64,000 bases of DNA from Parvibaculum sp039680535 (GTDB lineage: Bacteria; Pseudomonadota; Alphaproteobacteria; Parvibaculales; Parvibaculaceae). The translations under genes were made by a program, and so were the position numbers. Below are positions 8,548 through 17,113 of this stretch, in pieces (position 1 is the first letter of the stretch; each line of letters opens with the position of its first letter). The notes under the pieces are model-generated. The model saw nothing but the letters and a program-made list of their open reading frames with translations. It did not search any database and was not told the DNA's origin. The stretch covers positions 47,711 to 111,710 of the forward strand of contig NZ_JBDKSS010000011.1 in assembly GCF_039680535.1 (NCBI RefSeq), in the 5' to 3' direction.

Positions 8548-10806
8548 TCATTCCGCCGCTTGCGCGAGCTTGGCCGCCAATGGCGTGAGATCATGTTTCT
8601 TCAGCGGCAATTCGCGAATGCGCTTTCCCGTCGCGGCAAAGACCGCATTGGAAACGGCAGCCGCGATGGGCGGCGTCGCCGGCTCGCCGAGCCCGCCCAG
8701 CGCCGCGCCGCTTTCGATCACATGCACCTCGATCGAAGGCATGTCGGCCATATGCAGCATTTCGTAGTCGAGGAAATTCGACTGCACGACCGCGCCCTTG
8801 TCGATCGTGATTTCGCCGCGCAGCGCCGCCGTCAGGCCGAAGATGATCCCCGACTCGACCTGCTGCTCGACCGTGTTCGGATTGATCATGCGGCCGCAAT
8901 CGACCGCCGCAACGACGCGATGGACCTTCAACTCGCCGGTATGGCTTACCGAAACCTCCGCCACTTCCGCGACGATTGTCTTGAACGCCTCCTGAATGGC
9001 GATGCCGCGCGCATGGCCCTTGGGCAGCGGCGTGCCCCAGCCTGCCTTTGCCGCGGCAAGTTCCAGCACGGCAAGATGGCGGGGCTGGTCCTTCAGGAGC
9101 GCGCGGCGATATTCGAACGGGTCCTTGCCCGCTTCATGGGCAAGTTCGTCCACGAAGCTTTCCGTGAAAAACGTGTGCTGTGAATGGGCGACCGAGCGCC
9201 AGGGCCCACGCGGAACGGGGGTCGGGCTTTCGACCGAACGGATGGACTGGTTCGCCACCGCATAGGGAATATGCGCGGCTTCCGCCGGATCGTCCTTCGT
9301 CACATAGCGGTTGCGCCAGGCGACGGGCTGGCCTTCCGCGTCGAGCGCCACCTTGAAGACGCTGGTCACGGCAGGGCGATAGGCGTCGTGCTGGACATCG
9401 TCCTCGCGCGTATAGACGAGCTTCACCGGCGCATCGACTTCCTTGGCGATCAGCGCCGCGAAATCGATCTCGCTGGGGAAGTCGGCAAAGCCCTTGCGCA
9501 CCGGAATGCGCCGCCCAAATCCGCCGCCGAGCAGCATCGGATGGAGCGTCACATCGTCGAACGAGAGTCCAGCGACATCGGCAATGCGTCCGCGTGTGCC
9601 GAGCGCGTCCTGAGCGCCGACCCAGACCTCCGCCTTGCCGTCCGCCTTGATCCAGACGGTGCAGTTCATCGGCTCCATGCAAGCATGGGCGAGATAGGGT
9701 ACGCGGTACGTCGCTTCCACGAGCCTGCTTGCGCCCTTCAGGGCCGCTTCCGTATCGCCGATCTCGACATCCTTCGCGCTGTCGTCGGCGGCAATGTCCT
9801 TGTCGTGCTGCGCGTAGATCGACGCGGTTGAACGCGTGTCGTTCCCCTTGGTGTCGATCTTGAGTTCGAGCGCAGCTGCGGCTTCCTTCGCGCGCCAGAA
9901 ATTATTGGCGACGACCGCGACACCCACGGGCAGGCGAACCAGCTTCTTCACGCCGGGCCGCTTGAGGATTTCCGCCTCGTTGTAACTCACGACCTCGGCG
10001 CCAAAGACCGGCGCGAATTTGATCGCCGCATGGAGCATGCCGGGAACATGAACGTCGATGCCGTATTTCGCGGACCCGTCGACCTTGGGCGGAATGTCGA
10101 AGCGCGGAATGGGCTTTCCGACGATCGTGTAGTCCTTCGGCGACTTGAGCACCGGATTGGAGAGCGGCGAAAGCTCCGCCGCATCGGCGGCAAGCTCCGC
10201 GAATGTCGCGGACTTTCCTGAAGCATCATGATGCACATGGGAGAGGCGCGCCACGCATTGCGAGGGATCGACATTCCAGCGGCGCGCGGCGGCGCGGATC
10301 AAGAGATCCTTCGCAGCGGCACCGGCGACGCGCATGCCATGCTGCCCCGTCCAGCGCACCGAGGAGGAACCGCCCGTCACCTGGAGATGCATGAGCTTCG
10401 CCACGCCATACCAGGCAGCATTGTTGATGCCGGTGAGGATCGAAGGAATCTCGATGCCGTCGGTGAAATTCTGGCTGAGCGATTCATTGGCGAAAGCCTG
10501 CTCGGCCGGCGCCTGCTCGGCGCGTACGAGCGACCAGTCGGCTTCCATTTCCTCCGCCGCCATCATGGCAAGCGCAGTGATGACGCCCTGCCCCATGTCG
10601 GAATGGGGAACATAGACGGTGAGCACATTGTCCGGCGCAAGCTTGAGCCAGGTCGTGACAAGGCGTTCGCCTTCACCTCCTGCCACAGCCTTGTCCTGCA
10701 GACTGAGACGCGAGGGGCCCGACCATGCATAGCCGAGCAGCAATCCGCCGCCGACGAGGCCGCCGCCGATGAGAAAACCGCGCCGTGTAGGTTTCTTGAT
10801 CTCCAT
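8548..10806 (-). CDS. iorB: Xanthine-dehydrogenase-family molybdopterin subunit (isoquinoline 1-oxidoreductase beta type)
   Basis: This 752-residue catalytic subunit of a molybdenum hydroxylase belongs to the IorB branch. A twin-arginine signal lies at the N-terminus (TRRGFLIGG, residues 7-15) followed by a hydrophobic glycine-rich stretch, so the enzyme is probably exported or anchored at the periplasmic face by Tat. The family motif LLGGGFGRR binds the molybdopterin, and GGLGEPATPP near the C-terminus carries the active-site glutamate. The [2Fe-2S] partner iorA ends 12 bp upstream. The natural substrate (N-heterocycle or aldehyde) cannot be read from sequence. Confidence 0.86.
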   Translation of the reverse strand: MEIKKPTRRGFLIGGGLVGGGLLLGYAWSGPSRLSLQDKAVAGGEGERLVTTWLKLAPDNVLTVYVPHSDMGQGVITALAMMAAEEMEADWSLVRAEQAPAEQAFANESLSQNFTDGIEIPSILTGINNAAWYGVAKLMHLQVTGGSSSVRWTGQHGMRVAGAAAKDLLIRAAARRWNVDPSQCVARLSHVHHDASGKSATFAELAADAAELSPLSNPVLKSPKDYTIVGKPIPRFDIPPKVDGSAKYGIDVHVPGMLHAAIKFAPVFGAEVVSYNEAEILKRPGVKKLVRLPVGVAVVANNFWRAKEAAAALELKIDTKGNDTRSTASIYAQHDKDIAADDSAKDVEIGDTEAALKGASRLVEATYRVPYLAHACMEPMNCTVWIKADGKAEVWVGAQDALGTRGRIADVAGLSFDDVTLHPMLLGGGFGRRIPVRKGFADFPSEIDFAALIAKEVDAPVKLVYTREDDVQHDAYRPAVTSVFKVALDAEGQPVAWRNRYVTKDDPAEAAHIPYAVANQSIRSVESPTPVPRGPWRSVAHSQHTFFTESFVDELAHEAGKDPFEYRRALLKDQPRHLAVLELAAAKAGWGTPLPKGHARGIAIQEAFKTIVAEVAEVSVSHTGELKVHRVVAAVDCGRMINPNTVEQQVESGIIFGLTAALRGEITIDKGAVVQSNFLDYEMLHMADMPSIEVHVIESGAALGGLGEPATPPIAAAVSNAVFAATGKRIRELPLKKHDLTPLAAKLAQAAE

Positions 10807-10818
10807 GACCGGCCTCCC

Positions 10819-11283
10819 TCAGGTGTTCGACAGCGAATGGATCGCGGCGCGGACGCGCGGATAGGTGCCGCAGCGGCAGATATTGGTGATCGCCTCGTCG
10901 ATCTCCGCATCTGTGGGCTTCGGCTTTTCCTTCAGGAGCACAGACACCGCCATCAGCATGCCCGACTGGCAATAGCCGCATTGCGGCACCTGCTCGGCGA
11001 TCCATGCGGCCTGAATGGGGGCAAGCGCGGCCCTGGCGCCCGAGGCCTCGGCAAGGCCCTCAATGGTTACAACGTCATGATTTTCGACCGCGCTGACCGG
11101 CGTCATGCAGGAGCGTACGGCCTCGCCGTCGACATGCACAGTGCAGGCGCCGCAGGAAGCAACGCCGCAGCCGAATTTCGTGCCTGTGAGGCCGAGTTCG
11201 TCGCGCAGCACCCAGAGAAGCGGCATCTCAAGCTCGATGTCGAGCGTATGGCTGACGCCATTGACCTTGATGGTGACGGACAT
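10819..11283 (-). CDS. iorA: [2Fe-2S] small subunit of molybdenum hydroxylase (IorA type)
   Basis: This 154-residue electron-transfer subunit has two [2Fe-2S] clusters. The plant-type cluster ligands are Cys39, Cys44, Cys47 and Cys59 (GCGVASCGAC and the later RSC). The second cluster uses Cys102, Cys105, Cys136 and Cys138 (QCGYCQSG and ICRCG). It lacks the FAD domain of xanthine dehydrogenase, as expected for two-subunit enzymes that pass electrons to a cytochrome or another periplasmic acceptor. It is the first gene of the iorA-iorB pair. No cytochrome c gene follows, so the acceptor must be encoded elsewhere. Confidence 0.88.
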   Translation of the reverse strand: MSVTIKVNGVSHTLDIELEMPLLWVLRDELGLTGTKFGCGVASCGACTVHVDGEAVRSCMTPVSAVENHDVVTIEGLAEASGARAALAPIQAAWIAEQVPQCGYCQSGMLMAVSVLLKEKPKPTDAEIDEAITNICRCGTYPRVRAAIHSLSNT

Positions 11284-11393
11284 GGGTTCCTCCCCTTCTC
11301 GCCCGCGACAGGCAGGCGGCTCCGAACCGAATGACCGAAACTATCAAATCGGTCAGCGGCTGGAAAGAGCGGGTATCGGCCGCCGGATAGCGC

Positions 11394-13973
11394 TCAGGGC
11401 AGCTCCACCGGCTCCGGGGAGAACTGTACATCCGGCGCGGGCAGTCTGGAAAGCAAGGCCGCGCCCGCCACCCGGACCGGAAGGTGGCATGTCACACGCG
11501 TCCCCACATCCGGCGCGGATTCCAGTGTGACCCAGCCGCCATGAAGCTCGACGAAGGACCGCACCAGGGAAAGGCCGAGGCCTGCCCCGCGGCGGCGATC
11601 CTGGCCCGCCCGCGATTCGAAGCGGTCGAAGACGGTGGCCTGGAATTCCGGCTTTATGCCATCGCCCGTGTCGGCGACGTAGAGCTGAATCGTATTTTCG
11701 AGCCGCTCCGCGCCGATGGTGATCGTATCGCCGGGACTGGTGAAGGCGAGCGCGTTCGACAGCAGATTGATCATGATCTGCTTGATGCGCTTCTCGTCGG
11801 CGCGGATGATGCCGAGATCCTCCGGCGCCGCCACCTTGAGCACGATCCGGCTCTTCTGGGCAGGGCGCTGCGCAAATTCTTCCGCGGCGCGGATAACGCC
11901 TGAAATCTCGACGTCCGAAAGGTCAAGCGTCATCGCGCCGGCCTCGATGACGGTGAGGTCGAGAATGTCGTTCACGATATCGAGCAGCGTGTCCGACGAT
12001 TCGAGAATGCCCTGCGTATATTCGTGCTGCTTCGGATTGAGTTCACCGAACATCTCCGCTTCGAGGATTTCGCCGAAGCCGAGGATGTTCGTAAGCGGCG
12101 TGCGCAGCTGATAGGAAACGTGGCTGATGAATTCGGACTTGAGCCGGTCGGCCGTTTCGAGCGCATCGTTGCGATCGCGCAGCGCCAGTTCCATCCGGAT
12201 CGAGTCCGTCACATCGACATAGGTGAGAAGGCTCGCACCGTCGGGAAGCGGCACCACCGCGTAGTCGATCACCGTACCATCGGGGCGGTTGAGACGACCT
12301 GTCGCCTGCGAACGAACGCCGGACGCCATCATGATGCGCGCCTTGAGATTTTCCGCATCCGCTGCATCGCTGAAGAGCGGACGGCAGGCCTCGACGATGT
12401 CATTCACATGAGGCTCGGATGAAAGGGCCTCGGGTGCGAGGTTCCATATCCGCGCATAAGCCGGGTTGGAGAGCTTCAGGCGCCCGTCCGACCCGAAGAC
12501 CGCCACGCCTTCATAGAGATGGTCGATCGTCTCGCGTTGCACGCGGGCCAGCGTGTTGTAGGAGCTTTCGAGATTGAGCTGCTCGGTCACGTTCTCATAG
12601 AGATAGATGACGCCACCGAAGGGATGCGCCTGGCCCAGCACCTTGATGGTGCGCCCATCGGGCAGGTGCCAGTATTCCTCGAGCGGATCGAGAGAGGTGT
12701 AGAGCTCCATCCGCGCCTGCTTCCAGGCCTGAAAATTCGCCTGTTCCGGCAGGCGGCGCTGCGCGCGCAGTTCGTCGAGCATTTCGCTGTCGGTCGGCTC
12801 GCTGTCGAGCCATTGCGGATCGAGGCCCCAGAGCGTTTCAAAGGCACGGTTGCGGAATTTGAGACGCTTGTCGGGGCCGCAGATCGCAACCGCGGTCGTC
12901 ACGCGGTCGAGCGTCGCGGCGTGACTCTCGATATGGCGCCGCAATTCCGTCTCCGTCGCCTCCAGCGCCGAAACATCGACGGCAAGCCCCGTCAGCCCAT
13001 CGGCGACTCGCTGCTCGAAGACCTCGATGGCGCGGCGTTCGCCCGCCATGATCGCATGGGTGCGCTCGCTGGCGCGATTGCGGTCGAGAAGGCGGCGGCG
13101 CAGCGATGCGAGCACCTCTTCGCCCAGAAGCTCGAGGCCGCGCGCCACGGCATCGGCCGGCGAGGGCGCATCCACGGCGCGCGCATAAGCGTCGTTCACC
13201 CAGATGAGCTTGCCGTCCCCATCTCGCCGCCAGGTGGGGAACGGCGCCGTCATCAGGTGCTCCTCGAAGCGCGCGCGCTGGCTCTCGGCCTGACGGATGC
13301 GCTCGTTGAGACGGCTCACCTCCGCCCGTTCGCCGGTCACGTCGCGCAGCCACAGGACCGCGAGCGCGCCCGCCGGCCGCCCCTCGGCTTCGAAGGTTCG
13401 GCCATCGAGCGACTGCACGTGCAGAGAGAAACGCGCGCCCCGCGTGCGCAGGCGCTGCACGGCGACGTTGAGACGGCCAGCATTTTCGGGCTCGAGCCGC
13501 GTCAGCAGATAGGAGAAATCGAGATCGCCGGAGGCCGGATCGACCAATGTCGCCGTGGAGCCGACGATGCGCGGACGCGACTGAAACGTGCCAGGGGCGG
13601 CGCGGAGGCTTTCCGGCGTCCAGATGAAGACGGCATCGGGCTCGGCGGCCAGAATGGACTCCGCCGCGAGAAGCCTCGCGTCCAGACCGGCAAGTTCCTG
13701 TTCGCGGGCAAGCGCCACACGGCGCGCGACACGCGCCGCCCTGAAACCGGCGACAGCGGCAAGGACACCGAAGGCGGCGACGCCGAGGGCGCCGAGCATA
13801 TAGAGGCTGACGACAGGCTCCGCCGGCACGCCGAGCGTGGCCAGTGCCTTGGGAAGGGTCTCCTGAATACCCAGCGTGTCGGCCGAGGCAGGGGCGGCCA
13901 GCAGCGCGGTCCCGAGCGCCAAAACGCTCGACCCCAACCGCAGCCCTGCCGGCGGCATTCGCTTATCCGTCAT
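11394..13973 (-). CDS. divL: DivL-like PAS histidine-kinase homologue with Tyr in place of the phosphoacceptor His
   Basis: This 859-residue membrane-anchored kinase homologue has an N-terminal hydrophobic segment, a transmembrane helix near residues 54-78, several PAS-like domains (roughly 100-600), and a HisKA/HATPase_c core. In the H-box the sequence is FISHVSYQLRTPLTN, so the residue that is normally the phosphorylated His is Tyr (about residue 621, codon TAT at 12113-12111). The ATP-binding domain is intact (NLLSNA, VADTGDG, GAGLGLSLV). This substitution and the position beside ahcY and tsaE match Caulobacter DivL, which modulates CckA in the CtrA cell-cycle pathway. The ATG at 13973 follows GGGGACA; a GTG at 14000 is possible. 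Confidence 0.85.
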   Translation of the reverse strand: MTDKRMPPAGLRLGSSVLALGTALLAAPASADTLGIQETLPKALATLGVPAEPVVSLYMLGALGVAAFGVLAAVAGFRAARVARRVALAREQELAGLDARLLAAESILAAEPDAVFIWTPESLRAAPGTFQSRPRIVGSTATLVDPASGDLDFSYLLTRLEPENAGRLNVAVQRLRTRGARFSLHVQSLDGRTFEAEGRPAGALAVLWLRDVTGERAEVSRLNERIRQAESQRARFEEHLMTAPFPTWRRDGDGKLIWVNDAYARAVDAPSPADAVARGLELLGEEVLASLRRRLLDRNRASERTHAIMAGERRAIEVFEQRVADGLTGLAVDVSALEATETELRRHIESHAATLDRVTTAVAICGPDKRLKFRNRAFETLWGLDPQWLDSEPTDSEMLDELRAQRRLPEQANFQAWKQARMELYTSLDPLEEYWHLPDGRTIKVLGQAHPFGGVIYLYENVTEQLNLESSYNTLARVQRETIDHLYEGVAVFGSDGRLKLSNPAYARIWNLAPEALSSEPHVNDIVEACRPLFSDAADAENLKARIMMASGVRSQATGRLNRPDGTVIDYAVVPLPDGASLLTYVDVTDSIRMELALRDRNDALETADRLKSEFISHVSYQLRTPLTNILGFGEILEAEMFGELNPKQHEYTQGILESSDTLLDIVNDILDLTVIEAGAMTLDLSDVEISGVIRAAEEFAQRPAQKSRIVLKVAAPEDLGIIRADEKRIKQIMINLLSNALAFTSPGDTITIGAERLENTIQLYVADTGDGIKPEFQATVFDRFESRAGQDRRRGAGLGLSLVRSFVELHGGWVTLESAPDVGTRVTCHLPVRVAGAALLSRLPAPDVQFSPEPVELP

Positions 13974-14082
13974 TGTCCCCGCGCCCCGTGCGATTCGCAC
14001 GGTCCGATCTGCCCAACCGAAGCAATACTACATCATGTCTCAAGGCGGTGCGAAACGGCGCATCGTGTAGCCGCACAAACAA

Positions 14083-14108
14083 AAAGGCCCGGCAATGGCC
14101 GGGCCTTT
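14083..14108 (-). terminator. Rho-independent terminator of ahcY
   Basis: An 11-bp perfect stem (AAAGGCCCGGC with GCCGGGCCTTT, 4-base loop) lies 21 bp beyond the ahcY stop. On the minus strand it is followed by a T-rich run. Confidence 0.85.
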
Positions 14109-14129
14109 CAGGTTCGGCCGGGGCCGAAA

Positions 14130-15527
14130 TCAGTAGCGGTAGGCTTCGGGCTTGTAGGGGCCCGCGGCGTCCACGCCGATATAGGCCGCCTGCTTGTCGT
14201 TGAGCCTGGTCAGCTTCACGCCGATCTTTTCCAGATGCAGCGCCGCGACCTTCTCGTCGAGCTTCTTGGGCAGCGTGTAGACCTTCTTCTCGTAGGCGTC
14301 CGGCTTCGTCCAGAGTTCGATCTGGGCGAGCGTCTGGTTCGTGAAGGAGGCCGACATGACGAAGCTCGGATGGCCCGTCGCGCAGCCCAGATTCACGAGG
14401 CGGCCTTCGGCGAGAAGGATGATGCGGTTGCCACCGGGGAACTCGATCTCGTCCACCTGCGGCTTCACATTGTGCCACTTGAAGTTGCGCAAGCCGCCGA
14501 CCTGAATTTCGCTGTCGAAATGGCCGATATTGCAGACGATGGCGCGGTCCTTCATGGCGCGCATGTGATCGACGGTGATGACGTCCACATTGCCCGTCGT
14601 GGTGACGAAGATGTCGCCGCGCGGCGCGGCTTCTTCCATCGTCGTCACTTCATAGCCTTCCATCGCGGCCTGCAGCGCGCAGATCGGATCGATCTCGGTG
14701 ACGATGACGCGGGCGCCCGCATTGCGCAGCGACGCCGCCGAGCCCTTGCCCACATCGCCGAAACCGGCGACGACGCCGACCTTGCCGGCCATCATCACGT
14801 CGGTCGCGCGGCGGATGCCGTCGACCAGCGATTCACGGCAGCCATAGAGATTGTCGAATTTCGACTTGGTGACGCTGTCGTTGACGTTGATCGCCGGCCA
14901 GAGCAGCGTGCCCTTCTTCTGCATCTCGTAGAGGCGATGGACGCCCGTGGTCGTTTCCTCGGTCACGCCGCGAATGTTCTTCGCGAGCTGCGTGTACCAG
15001 CCATGCTTGTGCTTCAGGCGGCGCTTGATCGCGGCGTAGAGAATTTCCTCTTCCTCATTCGAGGCCGTTTCGAGGAAGGCGACATCGCCACCCTCGGCGC
15101 GCAGACCCAGATGGACGAGCAGCGTCGCGTCGCCGCCATCGTCGAGGATCATGTTCGGCGTGCCGCCATCGGCCCATTCGAAGATGCGGTGCGTATATTC
15201 CCAGTAATCCTCGAGGCTCTCGCCCTTGATCGCGAAGACGGGCGTGCCGGAAGCGGCGATCGCGGCGGCGGCGTGGTCCTGCGTCGAATAGATGTTGCAG
15301 GAGGCCCAGCGCACATCGGCGCCCAGCGCCTTCAGCGTCTCGATGAGAACGGCTGTCTGGATCGTCATGTGGAGCGAACCGGCGATCCGCGCGCCCTTGA
15401 GCGGCTGCGCCTTGCCGAATTCGGCGCGGGTCGCCATGAGGCCAGGCATTTCGGTCTCGGCGATGTCGATTTCCTTGCGGCCCCAGTCGGCGAGGTTGAT
15501 GTCCTTGACGACGTAATCGTTGCTCAT
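14130..15527 (-). CDS. ahcY: Adenosylhomocysteinase (S-adenosyl-L-homocysteine hydrolase)
   Basis: This NAD-dependent cytosolic enzyme cleaves S-adenosylhomocysteine to adenosine and homocysteine, clearing the product inhibitor of methyltransferases. At 465 residues it has the full family length. The N-terminus is VKDINLADWGRKEI, the substrate-binding segment includes HMTIQTAVLIETL, the NAD Rossmann motif is GFGDVGKGSAASL, and the C-terminus ends KPEAYRY as in most family members. The ATG at 15527 has AAGGAG eight bases upstream, while an upstream in-frame start would add a non-conserved tail. A perfect palindrome about 87 bp upstream suggests control by a repressor. Confidence 0.97.
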   Translation of the reverse strand: MSNDYVVKDINLADWGRKEIDIAETEMPGLMATRAEFGKAQPLKGARIAGSLHMTIQTAVLIETLKALGADVRWASCNIYSTQDHAAAAIAASGTPVFAIKGESLEDYWEYTHRIFEWADGGTPNMILDDGGDATLLVHLGLRAEGGDVAFLETASNEEEEILYAAIKRRLKHKHGWYTQLAKNIRGVTEETTTGVHRLYEMQKKGTLLWPAINVNDSVTKSKFDNLYGCRESLVDGIRRATDVMMAGKVGVVAGFGDVGKGSAASLRNAGARVIVTEIDPICALQAAMEGYEVTTMEEAAPRGDIFVTTTGNVDVITVDHMRAMKDRAIVCNIGHFDSEIQVGGLRNFKWHNVKPQVDEIEFPGGNRIILLAEGRLVNLGCATGHPSFVMSASFTNQTLAQIELWTKPDAYEKKVYTLPKKLDEKVAALHLEKIGVKLTRLNDKQAAYIGVDAAGPYKPEAYRY

Positions 15528-15613
15528 GGGGGCTCCTTCGGAATGGACTGGCTGCCGGGCAAAATCCGGCATGGTCCCGCCTTATAACAGCAGGGTTCGG
15601 GACGGGCAAGCAT

Positions 15614-15635
15614 GATATAAAGAAGTCTTTATATC
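15614..15635. promoter_or_regulatory. Perfect 22-bp palindrome upstream of ahcY (probable operator)
   Basis: Two perfectly complementary 10-base arms, GATATAAAGA and TCTTTATATC, are separated by AG. The site is AT-rich in GC-rich surroundings and lies 87-108 bp upstream of the ahcY start. It resembles the operators described for ArsR-family methionine-cycle regulators (SahR/SamR type) in proteobacteria. That link is from memory and untested. Confidence 0.7.
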
Positions 15636-15765
15636 TGTTTCAGGGTCATCCGGGACACGCCGGGCAACCCGGGGCGCGCGACAACGGAAATGCCTGCTCG
15701 CGGGGAGCAGGCCGCCTTTCAACATGGCTGGATTAAGACAGTCGGAGCGTCGAGCGCGCGGGCGC

Positions 15766-16068
15766 TTAGTCGCGCTCGCCGAATCCGTCCGACACGAGGG
15801 CCTCCAGAGCGTCGAGCGCTTCTTTGGCCTGTGGACCTTCGGCTTCGATCAGGATGCAGCAGCCGGGTCCGGCGGCGAGCATCATCAGGCCCATGATCGA
15901 GGTGCCGGAGACGGAGTGCCCCTCCTTCGAGACCTTGACCTCCGCATCGAACTTCTCCGCACACTGAACGAACTTCGCCGAGGCCCGCGCATGCAGGCCG
16001 CGTGTGTTCACAATGTTGAGAAGACGGCTTTCGGGGCGGCTGGTTCCAGCCTCGGCATCTGAGGGCAT
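15766..16068 (-). CDS. ptsH: Phosphocarrier protein HPr
   Basis: This 100-residue HPr has both regulatory sites. The phospho-His is His26 in NTRGLHARAS and the HprK-type serine is Ser57 in SGTSIMGLMML. It accepts phosphate from enzyme I (not in this window) and passes it to EIIA, whose gene ends 5 bp upstream. In alphaproteobacteria this is a regulatory PTS with no sugar permease and is linked to ChvG/ChvI signalling. The presence of both His and Ser sites and the adjacent hprK supports that role. Confidence 0.93.
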   Translation of the reverse strand: MPSDAEAGTSRPESRLLNIVNTRGLHARASAKFVQCAEKFDAEVKVSKEGHSVSGTSIMGLMMLAAGPGCCILIEAEGPQAKEALDALEALVSDGFGERD

Positions 16069-16073
16069 CAGGT

Positions 16074-16481
16074 TCAGGTCCCGTCGCCCGCGAGAACGCG
16101 GCTCGCGATCGAGATGTATTTGCGGCCCGATTCCTGGGCGAGATCCACGGCCTGGCCAAGGCTCGCATGGTCGCGCACGCTTGCAAGCTTGATAAGCATC
16201 GGCAGGTTCACGCCAGCGATGACCTCGACCTTCGCCTTGTCCATGATCGAGATGGCGAGGTTGGAGGGCGTGCCGCCAAACATGTCGGTCAGAAGGATGA
16301 CACCGTCGCCGGAATCCGCGCTGGCCACCGCATCGAGAATGTCGCGGCGACGCTGCTCCATATCATCGTCAGGACCGATGCAGATTGCCTCGACCTGCGG
16401 CTGCGCGCCCACCACATGTTCCATGGCCGCAACAAATTGGCTGGCCAATGCGCCGTGGGTTACCAGTACTAGTCCGATCAT
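16074..16481 (-). CDS. PTS EIIA component, mannose-family (EIIA-Man-like)
   Basis: This 135-residue cytosolic EIIA domain starts MIGLVLVTHGALA, with the phosphorylatable His at residue 10, followed by ILLTDMFGGTPSNLA, a signature of the mannose-type family. No EIIB, EIIC or EIID genes are nearby, so it probably serves as a signalling endpoint and not in sugar uptake. It is coupled to ptsH (4-bp gap). An upstream in-frame start at 16565 would add 28 basic, low-complexity residues absent from the family, so the ATG at 16481 is preferred. Confidence 0.9.
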   Translation of the reverse strand: MIGLVLVTHGALASQFVAAMEHVVGAQPQVEAICIGPDDDMEQRRRDILDAVASADSGDGVILLTDMFGGTPSNLAISIMDKAKVEVIAGVNLPMLIKLASVRDHASLGQAVDLAQESGRKYISIASRVLAGDGT

Positions 16482-16623
16482 CAATAGCCCTCTTCGCCGT
16501 CCCGGCCCAATACGCAGGCTGGTTCGCCGGCCGCGCCCCCGCGGAGGGGCGTATCGTGCCTCCAATCGCGCTCAAAAGACAAGCGCGCGGAGGCATCACA
16601 AACACAAAGATCGCAGACCTCAA

Positions 16624-17106
16624 TCACCGGCCGATACCGGAGCCTCCACCGAGGCGTCCGTCGTTTCCGGGGAAGCCCCCGACCGGGATGGTTTCCAGCG
16701 CGAGACGTACCCGGTCTGCCGCCGTCAGGTCAAATGCATGAAGCGCGACAAGGGGGAGGTCCACCCCCTCGACGTCGAGGAAACGGGGTTCAGGCATTCG
16801 GGGTACGTCCTCGCGGGAGACCAGATCGACCGCCAGCGCCACCTCCGCCTGCGGAGCGAAAGGAAGCGGCAGGAGGCCGAGACCTCGGATTTCCAGCAGT
16901 CCCGCCAGCGCCGCCGGCGGGGAAGCCATGAGCCGCCCCTCTTCCACCCTGAGCGCAACCTGATCGTCGGCGACCAGCATCGCGCTTGGGCCGTCTCCCC
17001 GGATGAGCCGGTAGGCAAGATCGGACTTGCCGGCGCCGGAAGGCCCCCGCAGCAACACGGCGCGGGGACCGATCAGGACACAGGTGCCATGCATGAAGAT
17101 GGTCAT
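16624..17106 (-). CDS. hprK: HPr kinase/phosphorylase, short alphaproteobacterial form
   Basis: This 160-residue protein corresponds to the C-terminal catalytic domain of HprK only. The Walker A is LRGPSGAGKSDLA (residues 19-31), and the next block LVADDQVAL carries the catalytic acidic pair. The N-terminal domain of Firmicutes HprK is absent, as is usual in alphaproteobacteria. It should phosphorylate and dephosphorylate Ser57 of HPr, encoded two genes downstream. It starts 7 bp after the chvG stop, so sensor kinase and HPr kinase are likely co-expressed. The 142 bp between hprK and the EIIA gene hold no gene. Confidence 0.92.
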   Translation of the reverse strand: MTIFMHGTCVLIGPRAVLLRGPSGAGKSDLAYRLIRGDGPSAMLVADDQVALRVEEGRLMASPPAALAGLLEIRGLGLLPLPFAPQAEVALAVDLVSREDVPRMPEPRFLDVEGVDLPLVALHAFDLTAADRVRLALETIPVGGFPGNDGRLGGGSGIGR

Positions 17107-17113
17107 GTTCGGC

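Noticed and set aside
12519..15587. A 1022-codon plus-strand frame across divL and ahcY
   Set aside because: It is antisense to two well-supported genes, rich in Arg/Ala/Gly as expected from GC-rich shadow frames, and has no recognisable motif.
15528..15765. A SAM-II or SAH riboswitch in the ahcY leader
   Set aside because: I looked for a pseudoknot-like structure. I saw only a weak GTCCCG/CGGGAC hairpin with a large loop, while the perfect 22-bp palindrome better suits a protein operator.
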